NCBI GenBank assembly: GCA_035279525.1
Contig: DATEHQ010000009.1
Location: 1-24,005, forward strand
Length of the DNA: 24,005 nucleotides
Direction: 5' to 3'
DNA from: DATEHQ01 sp035279525
GTDB taxonomy: Bacteria > Chloroflexota > Dormibacteria > Dormibacterales > Dormibacteraceae
The position numbers and the translations under genes were made by a program. Below the pieces are notes generated by a model that worked only from the letters and a program-made list of their open reading frames with translations, did not search any database and had not been told where the DNA came from. This document shows positions 5,971-14,367 of this stretch, piece by piece (the stretch's first letter is position 1; each line of letters starts with the position of its first letter).

Positions 5971-7493
5971 GCAGCGCGGACTACGCGTTCGAGCACGAGG
6001 GCCGACCGTCCGGAGGCCTGATCTTCGTCGGGCTGCTCGGGGTCCTGGTTGCGATCGGGCTTGGGTTGACCCTCTATCCGACGCTCGCCGCCCTGGCGCT
6101 GGTGCCGCCTGCGCTGCTGGTGGTCAACTGGATCTGGAAGCAACCGGTCCGCGGCGTGTACCTGCTCGTCGGGGCGACCTTGATCTTCGAGATCTTCCCT
6201 CTCCACTTCGCAGACTCACTGACCGATCGGGTTCCGTTCTTCCTCAACCTCAACAACGCCAACTCGTCGGGCCTCAGTGGGGTGTCGGTGACGCCGGCCG
6301 AGATCGTGATGTTCGGCGTCGTTGCGATCTGGATCGCGGCCGGCATATCGCGGCGCACGTTCAGCTTGCAAGGCGGGCCCCTCGTCGCCGCGTACGTCGT
6401 TTTCGCGTTGGTCGTCGTGGGCGCGGAATTCCACGGCGTCTTGAGCCGGGCCGACCTCGGCAAGTCGCTGTGGGAGGTGCGGCCGCTTGCTTACGGATTC
6501 GTCGTGTTCATGCTGACGGCGAACCTGGTCACTCAGCGGGTGCACATCCGAAACCTGGTGATCGTCTTCTTCGCCTCGGTCGCACTGAAGATCTGCATCG
6601 CGCTGTTCCGCTACTTCGTCACGCTGCACGGCAGCGCAAGCGGGTACGAGGCGATCATGGCGCACGAAGAGTCGTACTTCTTCGCGCTCTTCATCCTTGG
6701 GTCCGCGGCGGCGTTCATCTGGGGACGCGGCATGTCGAGGCGTGTGCTGTTCCTTTTGCTCGGCTTTTCCGGCATGTCACTCCTGGCGATGATCGTCAAC
6801 AGCCGGCGTGCCGCCGACCTGGCGCTCATGGGCGGCCTGGTGGTCCTGCTGGTCCTCGCCATACGTTTTGACACGGCGCGCCGCGGAACGTGGATAGCCG
6901 TCAGCATCGTGGCAGCGCTCGGCGCCGGCGGCTACCTGTTCGTGTTCTGGAACCACACCTATGGGCTCACCGGCGAGCTGGTGCGGCCGATCCGCTCGAT
7001 GTTCGAGCCCGACCAGCGCGACCACCTGTCCAACATCTACAGGGTCGCCGAGGACGCGAACATCAGGACCACGTTCCAGACGAGCCCATTGGTCGGCATC
7101 GGCTTCGGGATCCCGATGCTGGTGGTCTTCCCGATGGCCGACATCTCGTACATCTACCCGCTCTGGAACTACATCCCGCACAACACGCTCCTGTGGATCG
7201 GCATGCGCATGGGCGCCGTCGGCTGGGCGGCCTTTTGGGGCCTGGTCGGCATGGCCATCCTCCAGGCGACTCGCCAGCTGGCGGTCCGCAAGGACCGGCT
7301 GCTCAGCGCGGTGGCGGCTTTCACGGTGGCGGCGATCGTGGCCGAGATCGTCGTCGGCTACTCGGACCTGCAGCTGGACAGCTACCGCAACCTGATCATC
7401 TTCGGGGCGTTGCTCGGGCTGCTGAACCGAATGCCGAAGGTGGACCCTCTGGAGCAACCGCCGGCGCCGGGCGCGCCAGAGCTTCGCCCGTGA
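5967..7493 (+). CDS. Wzy polymerase / O-antigen ligase family membrane protein
   Basis: The 508-aa protein is very hydrophobic, with roughly a dozen predicted membrane helices and a larger extracytoplasmic loop around residues 325-410. That pattern and the motifs SPLVGIGFG and PHNTLLWIGMRMGAVG near the C-terminal third are typical of the O-antigen ligase/Wzy_C superfamily. These proteins polymerise lipid-linked repeat units or transfer glycans on the outer face of the membrane. It follows the microprotein with a 4-base overlap and is followed by a GT2 gene with a 1-base overlap (TGATG). Because no other polymerase candidate is present, I infer that it is the polymerase of the locus, with ligase as the alternative. 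Confidence 0.82.
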   Translation: MSSADYAFEHEGRPSGGLIFVGLLGVLVAIGLGLTLYPTLAALALVPPALLVVNWIWKQPVRGVYLLVGATLIFEIFPLHFADSLTDRVPFFLNLNNANSSGLSGVSVTPAEIVMFGVVAIWIAAGISRRTFSLQGGPLVAAYVVFALVVVGAEFHGVLSRADLGKSLWEVRPLAYGFVVFMLTANLVTQRVHIRNLVIVFFASVALKICIALFRYFVTLHGSASGYEAIMAHEESYFFALFILGSAAAFIWGRGMSRRVLFLLLGFSGMSLLAMIVNSRRAADLALMGGLVVLLVLAIRFDTARRGTWIAVSIVAALGAGGYLFVFWNHTYGLTGELVRPIRSMFEPDQRDHLSNIYRVAEDANIRTTFQTSPLVGIGFGIPMLVVFPMADISYIYPLWNYIPHNTLLWIGMRMGAVGWAAFWGLVGMAILQATRQLAVRKDRLLSAVAAFTVAAIVAEIVVGYSDLQLDSYRNLIIFGALLGLLNRMPKVDPLEQPPAPGAPELRP

Positions 7494-8704
7494 TGCAGAC
7501 GCTGGTGGGAATCGCCCTGGCGGTGGCCGCCGGACCGGTCCTGGCGGGATGGGCGTACCTCGCATTCCTTTCTCTGGCTGCGCTCCGCTACAGCCGGCCG
7601 GTCGCGGATCCACCGGCGGACGCGCCCAGCCTCGTGGTCCTGATTCCCGCGCACAACGAGGCCTCCGCGGTGGGCGAGTGCGTGCGGTCACTTGTCGCGC
7701 AGCGCTATCCGGCCGAGCGGCGACGGATCGTGGTCATCGCGGACAACTGCACAGACTCGACGCAGGCCGAAGCTGTCGCGGCAGGGGCGGAGGTGATGGT
7801 CCGCCATGACGACGTGCTTCGCGGAAAGGGCCGCGCGCTGAGGTGGGCGATGGACGGGCTGATCCGTGAGGCAGCGCCGGCCGACGCCTTCGTCATAGTG
7901 GACGCGGACTCGATCGCCGAGCCTGACCTGCTCGAGGGCCTCGCGCGCGCGCTGCGCGCCGGGCACCAGGTGGCCCAGGCCGACTACACCGTGCTCGAGG
8001 AACCCGACGCGACCTCGGGCGACCGCCTGCGCGCGCTGGCCATCCTCGTTTTCAACCGGACCCGAAACATGGGCCGCGCCACCCTTGGCCTTCCTGCCGC
8101 GCTGCTCGGGAACGGCATGATGCTGAGCCGCTCACTGGTCGACGTCCGGCCCTGGACTGCCTACTCGCCCGCCGAGGACCTCGAGTTCGGCATCGAGACC
8201 AGGCTCGCCGGCGTGCGACCGGTTTTCGTTCCGGCCGGCGTCCGGGGACCGATGCCGATCGGGTACTCGGCCGGCGCGGTGCAGCGCGAGCGCTGGGAGG
8301 GCGGCCGGTGGTACGTGCTCCGACGGCTCGGCCCCGAACTGCTCACGCGGCTGCTCCGCCACCCCGACGCGTCGCTGCTCGACGCATTCCTCGATCTCGC
8401 CGTCCCGCCGATCGCCGTGATGGCGATGGTCACGGGAGCCGGTCTCGTCATCGCGGCCGCGGCCGTGATGGCGGTTGGGCTCAGCCCGGTCGAAGTCCTG
8501 CCCTGGGCGACCGCCGCGGCGCTGGCCGTCGTGCATGTGTCGGTCGGCCTGCGCGCGGCAGGGGCGCCCCCCGGAAGCATCGCGGCGCTCCGGTCCGTGC
8601 CCGGGTTTGTCTGGTGGAAGCTCCGTGTTTACGCGCGACTCCTGTTCCGCGGCTTCGACCCCAATCGTTGGCAGCGGTCGCTGCGCAAGGGGGAATCGGC
8701 GTGA
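7493..8704 (+). CDS. Membrane GT2 glycosyltransferase with QxxRW motif
   Basis: The 403-aa protein begins with a membrane helix (about 4-28), then a GT-A fold: VVLIPAHNEA (48-57), the Asp motif VDADS (D137, D139), and the catalytic-base motif E228-D229. Q264-R-E-R-W268 follows, and two or more membrane helices (about 300-360) complete it. QxxRW is the acceptor/chain-binding motif of processive GT2 enzymes such as cellulose and hyaluronan synthases. The protein is shorter than BcsA and has no PilZ domain. The ATG overlaps the Wzy stop by one base, which excludes upstream starts. It uses a nucleotide sugar in the cytoplasm; whether it makes a homopolymer or adds one sugar to the repeat unit is open. 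Confidence 0.88.
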   Translation: MQTLVGIALAVAAGPVLAGWAYLAFLSLAALRYSRPVADPPADAPSLVVLIPAHNEASAVGECVRSLVAQRYPAERRRIVVIADNCTDSTQAEAVAAGAEVMVRHDDVLRGKGRALRWAMDGLIREAAPADAFVIVDADSIAEPDLLEGLARALRAGHQVAQADYTVLEEPDATSGDRLRALAILVFNRTRNMGRATLGLPAALLGNGMMLSRSLVDVRPWTAYSPAEDLEFGIETRLAGVRPVFVPAGVRGPMPIGYSAGAVQRERWEGGRWYVLRRLGPELLTRLLRHPDASLLDAFLDLAVPPIAVMAMVTGAGLVIAAAAVMAVGLSPVEVLPWATAAALAVVHVSVGLRAAGAPPGSIAALRSVPGFVWWKLRVYARLLFRGFDPNRWQRSLRKGESA

Positions 8705-9438
8705 GCGCGAGCGTGCTTTTGATGGGCACACGGGTCGAGTCGTTCGAGCTGGCCGAGGTTGTCGAGGAGCTGGCTTTTCGCCTTGACCGCGCGCAGCGGA
8801 CGAGGGTCTTCTTCGTCAATGCGCACTGCTTCAACGTGGCCAGGTCCGACGCCCACTACCGCGCTTGCCTCGAGCGCGCGGAGATCGTCCTGCCGGACGG
8901 CAGCGGCGTGCTGATGGCCGCCCGCGTGCTCGGTGTCGAGCTCCGCCGCAACCTGAACGGCACGGACCTGGTGCCGCTCCTGCTGCGCCGCGTCGCCCAA
9001 GACGCCCGCTCGGTATTCGTGCTGGGCGGACGGCCTGGCGTGGCCGCGGAGGCGGCGAAGCGACTCGCCGAACGCAACCCCGGCCTCAAGGTGGCCGGTC
9101 ACGCGCACGGGTACCTCGATGCCGCGTCCGAGCGCGAGGTGCTCGCCGAGCTCGATCGGGTTCGGCCCGACATCCTGCTCGTCGGTCAGGGCGTGCCCCT
9201 GCAGGAGTCCTGGCTCGACCGTCACTGGGATCGGCTGCCGGTCGGCCTGGGCCTCGCGGTGGGCGGCCTCATCGACTTCACCGCCGGCGTCCACCCGCGC
9301 GCGCCGCGGTGGATGCGAGCGCTGGGGATCGAGTGGGTCTTCCGCCTGATCCAGGAGCCGCGCCGGCTCGCTCGCCGCTACCTGGTCGGAAACGTCGTGT
9401 TCCTGGCGGACGTCGTCCGCCGCAAGGTCACGCCTTAG
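8701..9438 (+). CDS. WecG/TagA/CpsF family glycosyltransferase (GT26)
   Basis: At 245 aa it has the usual length of GT26 enzymes, which transfer N-acetylmannosamine-type or other sugars to lipid-linked acceptors. Signature regions are FFVNAHCFNVARSD (37-50), the catalytic-site motif LPDGSGV with D66, NLNGTDL, FVLGGRPGVAAEAA, and DILLVGQGVPLQE. The end motifs AVGGLIDFTAGVHPRAPRW and GIEWVFRLIQEPRRL are the standard C-terminal family signature. The GTG start overlaps the previous stop as GTGA, with AAGGGGGA just upstream. It is the last gene of the 4093-9438 operon and overlaps the opposing GT4 by 11 bases at the 3' end. Probably one of the first transfers after priming; exact sugar unknown. 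Confidence 0.93.
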   Translation: MSASVLLMGTRVESFELAEVVEELAFRLDRAQRTRVFFVNAHCFNVARSDAHYRACLERAEIVLPDGSGVLMAARVLGVELRRNLNGTDLVPLLLRRVAQDARSVFVLGGRPGVAAEAAKRLAERNPGLKVAGHAHGYLDAASEREVLAELDRVRPDILLVGQGVPLQESWLDRHWDRLPVGLGLAVGGLIDFTAGVHPRAPRWMRALGIEWVFRLIQEPRRLARRYLVGNVVFLADVVRRKVTP

Positions 9439-10552
9439 ACGGTACGGCCGACCGCCTCGGATCCGTCGCGCGTTCGCCGGTGGCGACCGCGGACAACAGG
9501 TCGAAGATCCGGTTGGCGTTGGCGATCGCGTCGTGGCGGCTGCGCGCCAGCCTTTGTCCGGCCTCGCCCATGCGGCGCCGCAGCGAGGGATCCCCCGCCA
9601 GGGTGCGGACCGCGCGCACCAGGTCAGTGGTCGAGCCCGGGCGAACCAGGAATCCGTTCGCGCCGTCGTGGATCATCTCGTCGATCGCGCCCACCGCGCT
9701 CGAGATGACCGGCAGCCCGCAGGCCATCGCCTCGGCGATCGCCTGTGGAAAGCAGTCCCCCCGAGCCGGCAGGACGAAGACGTCCGCGTTGCGATAGAGC
9801 TCGAGAAGGGCCGGCGACTGGGGCTGGAGTCCGGCGTGGTGCCGGAATCGTGCGCCGGCCGGCGCGGTCGGCTGCTGGGGAGTCACGATGTCCGCCTCGA
9901 CCTCGCCACGCAGCTCGGCAAGCGCTTCGAGCAGCTCCGGGCCACCCTTTCTCGCGAAGTCCCCGCCCACGAAGAGCAGGCGGATCGGCCCGCTTCGCCT
10001 GGTCCCCGACGGCGGGACGAAGAGGTCCAGGTCCACCCCCGGGTGGATGGTGTGGATGCGGCCCGCGGGGAATCCGTAGTCGTCGACGAGCGAGCGTTTG
10101 GCCCAGTCGCACCACGTGACCAGGGCCGCGGCGGGCATCAGCGCATGTCGCGTGACGGAGCGCTTGACCGACTCGACGAGCCATGGTTGCCGCGCATGCC
10201 CGTAGGCCTCGCCCACGGCGTCGAAGTTGACCGGGGTCGCGTCGAGGGATACGACGGTGGGGACACGGTGCATGATCCTCGACGCGAGGAACGCGGCGAC
10301 CTGCGTATGGATGAACACCGCGTCGACCGGACCCTGCGCAAGCCTGCGCCCGAGACCGGCGCGGGCGACCCGGCTTGCGCGCAACGACCAGTTGCGAAGG
10401 CCGGGCAGGGTCTGCAGTCGATCGCTTGGCGGGAATGGCACGGGAATCACGGTGGCCTCGATGTCCGTGCGCCGGCCCAGGGCGCGCGTCAGGTTGCGCG
10501 AGTGCGCGACGTGGCCCAGTGTCTGCTCGAGCACGAAGACGAAGCGCTGCAT
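9428..10552 (-). CDS. GT4 family glycosyltransferase
   Basis: The 374-aa protein has the two-domain GT-B layout of retaining GT4 enzymes. The N-terminal half holds acceptor-side motifs (VVSLDATPVNFD). A linker with IHPGVDLDLF is followed by the donor-binding half with LLFVGGDFARKGG and the EX7E region. There the first acidic residue is Asp (D266) and the second E274, in EAMACGLPVISSAVGAIDEM. LVRPGSTTDLVRA closes the domain. Its start overlaps the GH44 stop by one base (TGATG on the minus strand), so it is probably translated by re-initiation. At the 3' end it overlaps the GT26 gene tail to tail. Role: adds a sugar to the repeat unit in the cytoplasm; donor unknown. Confidence 0.9.
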   Translation of the reverse strand: MQRFVFVLEQTLGHVAHSRNLTRALGRRTDIEATVIPVPFPPSDRLQTLPGLRNWSLRASRVARAGLGRRLAQGPVDAVFIHTQVAAFLASRIMHRVPTVVSLDATPVNFDAVGEAYGHARQPWLVESVKRSVTRHALMPAAALVTWCDWAKRSLVDDYGFPAGRIHTIHPGVDLDLFVPPSGTRRSGPIRLLFVGGDFARKGGPELLEALAELRGEVEADIVTPQQPTAPAGARFRHHAGLQPQSPALLELYRNADVFVLPARGDCFPQAIAEAMACGLPVISSAVGAIDEMIHDGANGFLVRPGSTTDLVRAVRTLAGDPSLRRRMGEAGQRLARSRHDAIANANRIFDLLSAVATGERATDPRRSAVPSKA

Positions 10553-12264
10553 CAGGCGGCGGGGATTCTCAGCATCGCCATCGACATCGCCGGGACGGTG
10601 ATGCCGCCTCCGATGTTGACCGTGGAGTGGGCGATGGTGCGCGTGCCCGCGACGACTTCGAACTCGTCCGCGACGCGCGCGGCTCCCGAACTCAGCTTCA
10701 GCTGCACCGACGCCGGCCCTGCGGCCGACTCGTTTATCACCATCACGTCCACCGTCCTGGTGTCCGAGTGCCGCGCCGCGAATACCGCCACGCCGCTGCT
10801 CGTCGAGGTCGCCGGCAGCTCGATGTCGCCAAAGTGGCCGCCGTTGCCGTCGTAGTTGCGGAAGAGGCGAAACGCGGCTCCCGCCGGGCTGTTCGGCGGC
10901 GGGTACGTCCAGTACGTCGCGAGATCGACGCCCTCCCTACCGAAGGTGCCGAGCGCCAGGGCCAGCGCCACCGCGCCGCTGGCGTCGTGCTCGCCGCCCC
11001 AGTTGTACTCGGTGATCGCGAGCCCGGTGCCCGGGTAGCTCTGCTTGATCCAGCTCTTCAGGCGCGGGATCAGCATGACCGGCTTGCCGATCCACGACTC
11101 GTCGGTGTAAGTGGGATCCCACAGGCTTCGCGTCGAGCGGATGCGCAGGGCCTGCGTCGCCGGGTCGGCCGAATCCGAGTAGATGTTGTCGCCCTGCGGG
11201 TAGTAATGAACGTCGAGCATGTCGAGCGACCGCGAGCCATGCGTCCTGTCCTGGCTCGCGACCTGGGCCAGCCACCAGGGGAGGAAGTCCTGGTTGCCGT
11301 GTGCGGTGTGGTCGGCGTGAGTCGCGTAGTTGTCGTTGCCGCGATCGAGGTCCGAGTAGAAGTAGCTGGTCCATCCGCTTACGTCGGGCCCGAGGACCAG
11401 AGCGCCGGGGTCGGCGTTTTTCACCGCCAGGCTGTACAGCTCGAACATGTCGAGCATCGACTGGTAGCTCATCCGCGCCGGGTGGATGTCGGTGTGGTTG
11501 TACGACCACAGGTCGGGCTCGTTGTCCATCGTGAAGAACCTCACCCCATTCGGTCCGAACCGATCGACCAGGTGGTGAATCCACTCGTCCTGGTAGACGG
11601 CGTCGGCGCCGGCGTTCGGAGGGTCGGCGAAGGCCGAGCCTTTGGTCGCGAACGACGGGATGCTCGTCACCGACCGGTTGTGCGACGGGTCATATCCCGC
11701 GATGGCGCCGCGGGAGTTGATGGCCGGGCCACCCTGCGGGGGCACGGCAACCGATTGGACCTGGTTGTCGCCGTTCCGCGCGACGTAGCCGATCGTGGGC
11801 ACGGTCAGGAGGGGCGAGGCGGCGCCGGCCCCGGCGTGGCTGACGAACTGGTCCGCGCTCGAGAAGTCGGTCGAAGTGTTGCGGAACTCCCAGTCGCGGC
11901 CCGCCGCCCATGCGTCGCCGGCCACCCAGTTGTACTGGCTTGAAGTGTTGCCGCCCCAGCGGTCCACGGTCGCTCCGAGCTCTTGCAGCACGGCCGTGTC
12001 GGCGAAGGCGACGCCGTAGATGTAAGGGCTTATCGGTGTGCCGGCCGCGCCGTCGTCGATCAGCAGCTGCACGTCGCCGGGAGCCGGCAGAGGCGCGGCC
12101 TCCGAGGCGGCGAACAGAGTCCGCAGCTTGTGCTCCACCCTGGCGACGAAGTGGGGGTGTGTTTCGGCGAGGTACCCGCCGGCCGCCACCGTGAGCACGG
12201 CGCCGGCAAGGACGGCGGCGAGCAGGCCGAAGGGGAGGCTGCGGCGGGCGGGCTGAGTCGTCAC
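10552..12264 (-). CDS. GH44 family glycoside hydrolase, exported
   Basis: The 570-aa protein matches glycoside hydrolase family 44 (endoglucanase/xyloglucanase type, retaining). Family marks in order are ISPYIYGVAFAD, VDRWGGNTSSQYNW, FFTMDNEPDLWSYNHTDIHP with acid/base E249, LDVHYYPQG, and AITEYNWGG with nucleophile E419. A C-terminal beta-sandwich (about 485-570) follows. The N-terminus has a basic start and one hydrophobic helix (about 12-31) with no clear cleavage site, so it may be a signal anchor. The GTG start at 12264 has no Shine-Dalgarno on its own strand. It is translationally coupled to the downstream GT4. Known GH44 enzymes cut beta-1,4-glucans and xyloglucan. Here it might trim or release the locus's own polymer, or act on plant glycans (inference). 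Confidence 0.92.
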   Translation of the reverse strand: MTTQPARRSLPFGLLAAVLAGAVLTVAAGGYLAETHPHFVARVEHKLRTLFAASEAAPLPAPGDVQLLIDDGAAGTPISPYIYGVAFADTAVLQELGATVDRWGGNTSSQYNWVAGDAWAAGRDWEFRNTSTDFSSADQFVSHAGAGAASPLLTVPTIGYVARNGDNQVQSVAVPPQGGPAINSRGAIAGYDPSHNRSVTSIPSFATKGSAFADPPNAGADAVYQDEWIHHLVDRFGPNGVRFFTMDNEPDLWSYNHTDIHPARMSYQSMLDMFELYSLAVKNADPGALVLGPDVSGWTSYFYSDLDRGNDNYATHADHTAHGNQDFLPWWLAQVASQDRTHGSRSLDMLDVHYYPQGDNIYSDSADPATQALRIRSTRSLWDPTYTDESWIGKPVMLIPRLKSWIKQSYPGTGLAITEYNWGGEHDASGAVALALALGTFGREGVDLATYWTYPPPNSPAGAAFRLFRNYDGNGGHFGDIELPATSTSSGVAVFAARHSDTRTVDVMVINESAAGPASVQLKLSSGAARVADEFEVVAGTRTIAHSTVNIGGGITVPAMSMAMLRIPAA

Positions 12265-12463
12265 GGCAGGAGATCCAATCTAGGTACGCGTCCATCGTGG
12301 GTAAATGGGGCCCTAAGGCGGCGCCGCGACGCGGCTCGCGATGTGAGTCGGGGGTGTCCCGGGCACCGGTGGGCGCCTGTCCCGAGGGCCTCGTGGCGGC
12401 TTGCCCGAGCCATCGGATCTTCCCATTTATCCCCCGAGCAGGTGCTCCTAGACTGCGGCTCGC
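12265..12463. promoter_or_regulatory. Divergent promoter region with matched CCCATTTA motifs
   Basis: The 199-bp space separates the divergent GH44 and plus-strand genes. CCCATTTATCCCCC (12422-12435) lies 28 bases upstream of the ATG at 12464. The near-identical CCCCATTTACCC, read on the minus strand (12310-12299), lies 34 bases upstream of the GH44 GTG. Each copy thus has the same orientation relative to its gene. These are the most AT-rich spots in a GC-rich gap and could be -10-like elements or sites for a shared activator. No standard -35/-10 pair was found. Confidence 0.45.
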
Positions 12464-12859
12464 ATGGGAACGCCCGCGATGATCTTGTTCGCGCTGCGAG
12501 AACGCGACCGCCTCAGCCGGGTGGGGGATGAGGTGTGGGCGACCCTGTCCGGGGGGCCGGCGGCGCTGGTCGGCGGCGGCGTGGCGACGCGGCTCGTGAC
12601 GGTCATTGAGCCGGGAGCTCGCGTGCCTCGGAAGGGCTCGGTCCGCTGGTGGCTCGAGCGCCGCCAGGCTCGCCGGTCTGCCCTGATCGTCGCCGCCGAC
12701 CGACCAACCGCGGTGGCATTCGCGTTGTCGATGAAGCTCGACCTGAGCCGGATCCGGATCGAAAGATTTGCCAGGTCAAACGAATCCCGGACGAGGCTCA
12801 GGCGCGAGCTGCATCGGTCGGCGGTCAGCTCCACGGCGTGGCACTCAGCACCGCGCTAG
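12464..12859 (+). CDS. Uncharacterised 131-aa basic protein
   Basis: I do not recognise this protein. The frame is very GC-rich at third positions throughout, as in the neighbours, so it is probably real. It is basic, with an Arg-rich middle (VRWWLERRQARR) and C-terminal part (ESRTRLRREL), no membrane helix and no signal peptide. The stretch ALIVAADRPTAVAFALSMKLDLSRIRIE resembles a beta-alpha-beta unit by eye. A second ATG at 12479 is an alternative start; neither has a clear Shine-Dalgarno. Its 3' end overlaps the flippase start by 22 bases, so the two are probably co-expressed. Possibly a regulator or accessory protein of the export operon (weak inference). Confidence 0.6.
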   Translation: MGTPAMILFALRERDRLSRVGDEVWATLSGGPAALVGGGVATRLVTVIEPGARVPRKGSVRWWLERRQARRSALIVAADRPTAVAFALSMKLDLSRIRIERFARSNESRTRLRRELHRSAVSSTAWHSAPR

Positions 12860-14367
12860 CGCGTAGGTTCCGGCTCCGCCTTGGGGAGCGCGGCGAAGCG
12901 GGTGGGTCCCCGCTCCTGCGCAATCTCGCCTACCTCGCCGGCGGCCAGCTTGCCACGTGGGTGCTGACCGCGGTCTGGACGCTCGTCGTGCCGCGGTCGC
13001 TCGGGCCGGCCGGCATGGGTCAGCTCACGATCGCGTGGTCGGCGGTCGCGATCGTCAGCGTCCTCTGTGAGCTCGGCACCGGCGTGCTGATCACGAGGAA
13101 CATCGCCCGCGACCACTCGCGTGCCCCGGCACTGCTGGCCGGCGGAATTCTGCTGCGCGTTGCCGCGATCCCGATCGGCTGGATACTGGTTTTCGCCTAC
13201 ATCGCGGCGACTCATTTCGACACGACCCAGATCCTGGTCCTCATCCTCGCCACGGCGGCGATGCAGGTGTCGCTCGCCACAGGCGTGATCCAGGCGGCGT
13301 TCCAGGGTATCGAGCGGATGGAGTACCTCGCGTATGCCGACGTCTTCAGCAAGACCCTGATGACGATCGCGAGCATCGCGCTCGTCGTCACGGGGCACGG
13401 CGTGGTCGCGATCATGGGCCTGAGCCTGTCGATCTCGGTCGTCGTCTTCGTGTTCGTGCTGCGCTGGTCTCGCGCCCATTTCGTCGTCACGTGGCAGGCC
13501 GCGCGGCACGAGCTCATCACGCTGATCAGGGGCGGGCTGCCGTTCTGGGCGACGAGCCTGTTCCTCACCGCCTACATCTGGATCGACTCCGTGATGTTGG
13601 GCATGATGACCTCAGAGGCCGTGGTCGGCTGGTACGGCACCGCGACCAAACTTTTCGCAGCGCTGCTCTTCATCCCCGCGGTGCTCTCGACCGCGTGGTT
13701 TCCGAGGCTGGTCGCGGCGTTCGGTCAGGGCCATGAGCAGTTCCGCGTCGCGCTCGCGCGAGTGCTGAACTGGACGGTGATACTCAGCCTGCCCATCGCC
13801 GCGGGCATGATCGCGATCTCGCATCCCCTGATCGCCCTGATCTACGGACCGCAGTTCCGCGAGTCGGCGGGAATCCTTGCCATCCTCGGCCTGCTGCTCC
13901 CGTTCACCTACCTGAACATCGTCGCGAGCCAGGGTCTGAACGCCAGCAACCGGCAGCTGACCTGGACCAAGATCATGGCGGTCGCGACGGTGGTCAACCT
14001 GGCGACCAACCTCGTGCTGATCCCGTTCTTCCAGGCCCGCTGGGCCGATGGCGCGATCGGCGCGTCGATCAGCCTGCTGCTGACCGAGATCCTCATGTCC
14101 GTCGCCGCGCTCTTCCTCATGCGGCGAAGCCTCGGCGCCGTCACTCTGACGCGGCTGCTGAACGCGGTCCTCGCGGCGACGCTCATGGGCTTGATCGTGT
14201 GGCAGCTGGCGCCGGCCGGCCTGGTGGTCCAGGTCGTCGCGGGCACCGTCGTCTTCGGCGGTCTTGCGCTGCTCCTGCGCATCCCCAGCGCCGACGAGTT
14301 CGCGATGGCGCAGAGCGTGGCCCGGCGGTTGTTCAACCGCGCTCAGACCGAGGAGGCTGTCGCGTGA
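12838..14367 (+). CDS. Wzx-type polysaccharide flippase (MOP superfamily)
   Basis: The 509-aa protein has about 12-14 hydrophobic helices and the sequence style of the polysaccharide transporter branch of the MOP superfamily. The first segment LLRNLAYLAGGQLATWVLTA is followed by VVPRSLGPAGMGQL, the usual N-terminal signature. GLPFWATSLFLTAYIWIDSVMLG and WYGTATKLF mark the second half. It should flip the lipid-linked repeat unit across the membrane. The GTG at 12838 was chosen because it sits just before this signature; the frame is open further upstream but overlaps the preceding gene. It ends in a GTGA overlap with the double GT2 gene. Confidence 0.9.
   Translation: MALSTALARRFRLRLGERGEAGGSPLLRNLAYLAGGQLATWVLTAVWTLVVPRSLGPAGMGQLTIAWSAVAIVSVLCELGTGVLITRNIARDHSRAPALLAGGILLRVAAIPIGWILVFAYIAATHFDTTQILVLILATAAMQVSLATGVIQAAFQGIERMEYLAYADVFSKTLMTIASIALVVTGHGVVAIMGLSLSISVVVFVFVLRWSRAHFVVTWQAARHELITLIRGGLPFWATSLFLTAYIWIDSVMLGMMTSEAVVGWYGTATKLFAALLFIPAVLSTAWFPRLVAAFGQGHEQFRVALARVLNWTVILSLPIAAGMIAISHPLIALIYGPQFRESAGILAILGLLLPFTYLNIVASQGLNASNRQLTWTKIMAVATVVNLATNLVLIPFFQARWADGAIGASISLLLTEILMSVAALFLMRRSLGAVTLTRLLNAVLAATLMGLIVWQLAPAGLVVQVVAGTVVFGGLALLLRIPSADEFAMAQSVARRLFNRAQTEEAVA

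Noticed and set aside
7493..8704. Cellulose synthase BcsA
   Set aside because: It shares QxxRW and membrane helices but is much shorter, lacks a PilZ domain and has no BcsB or BcsZ/GH8 neighbour. A general membrane GT2 is the safer call.
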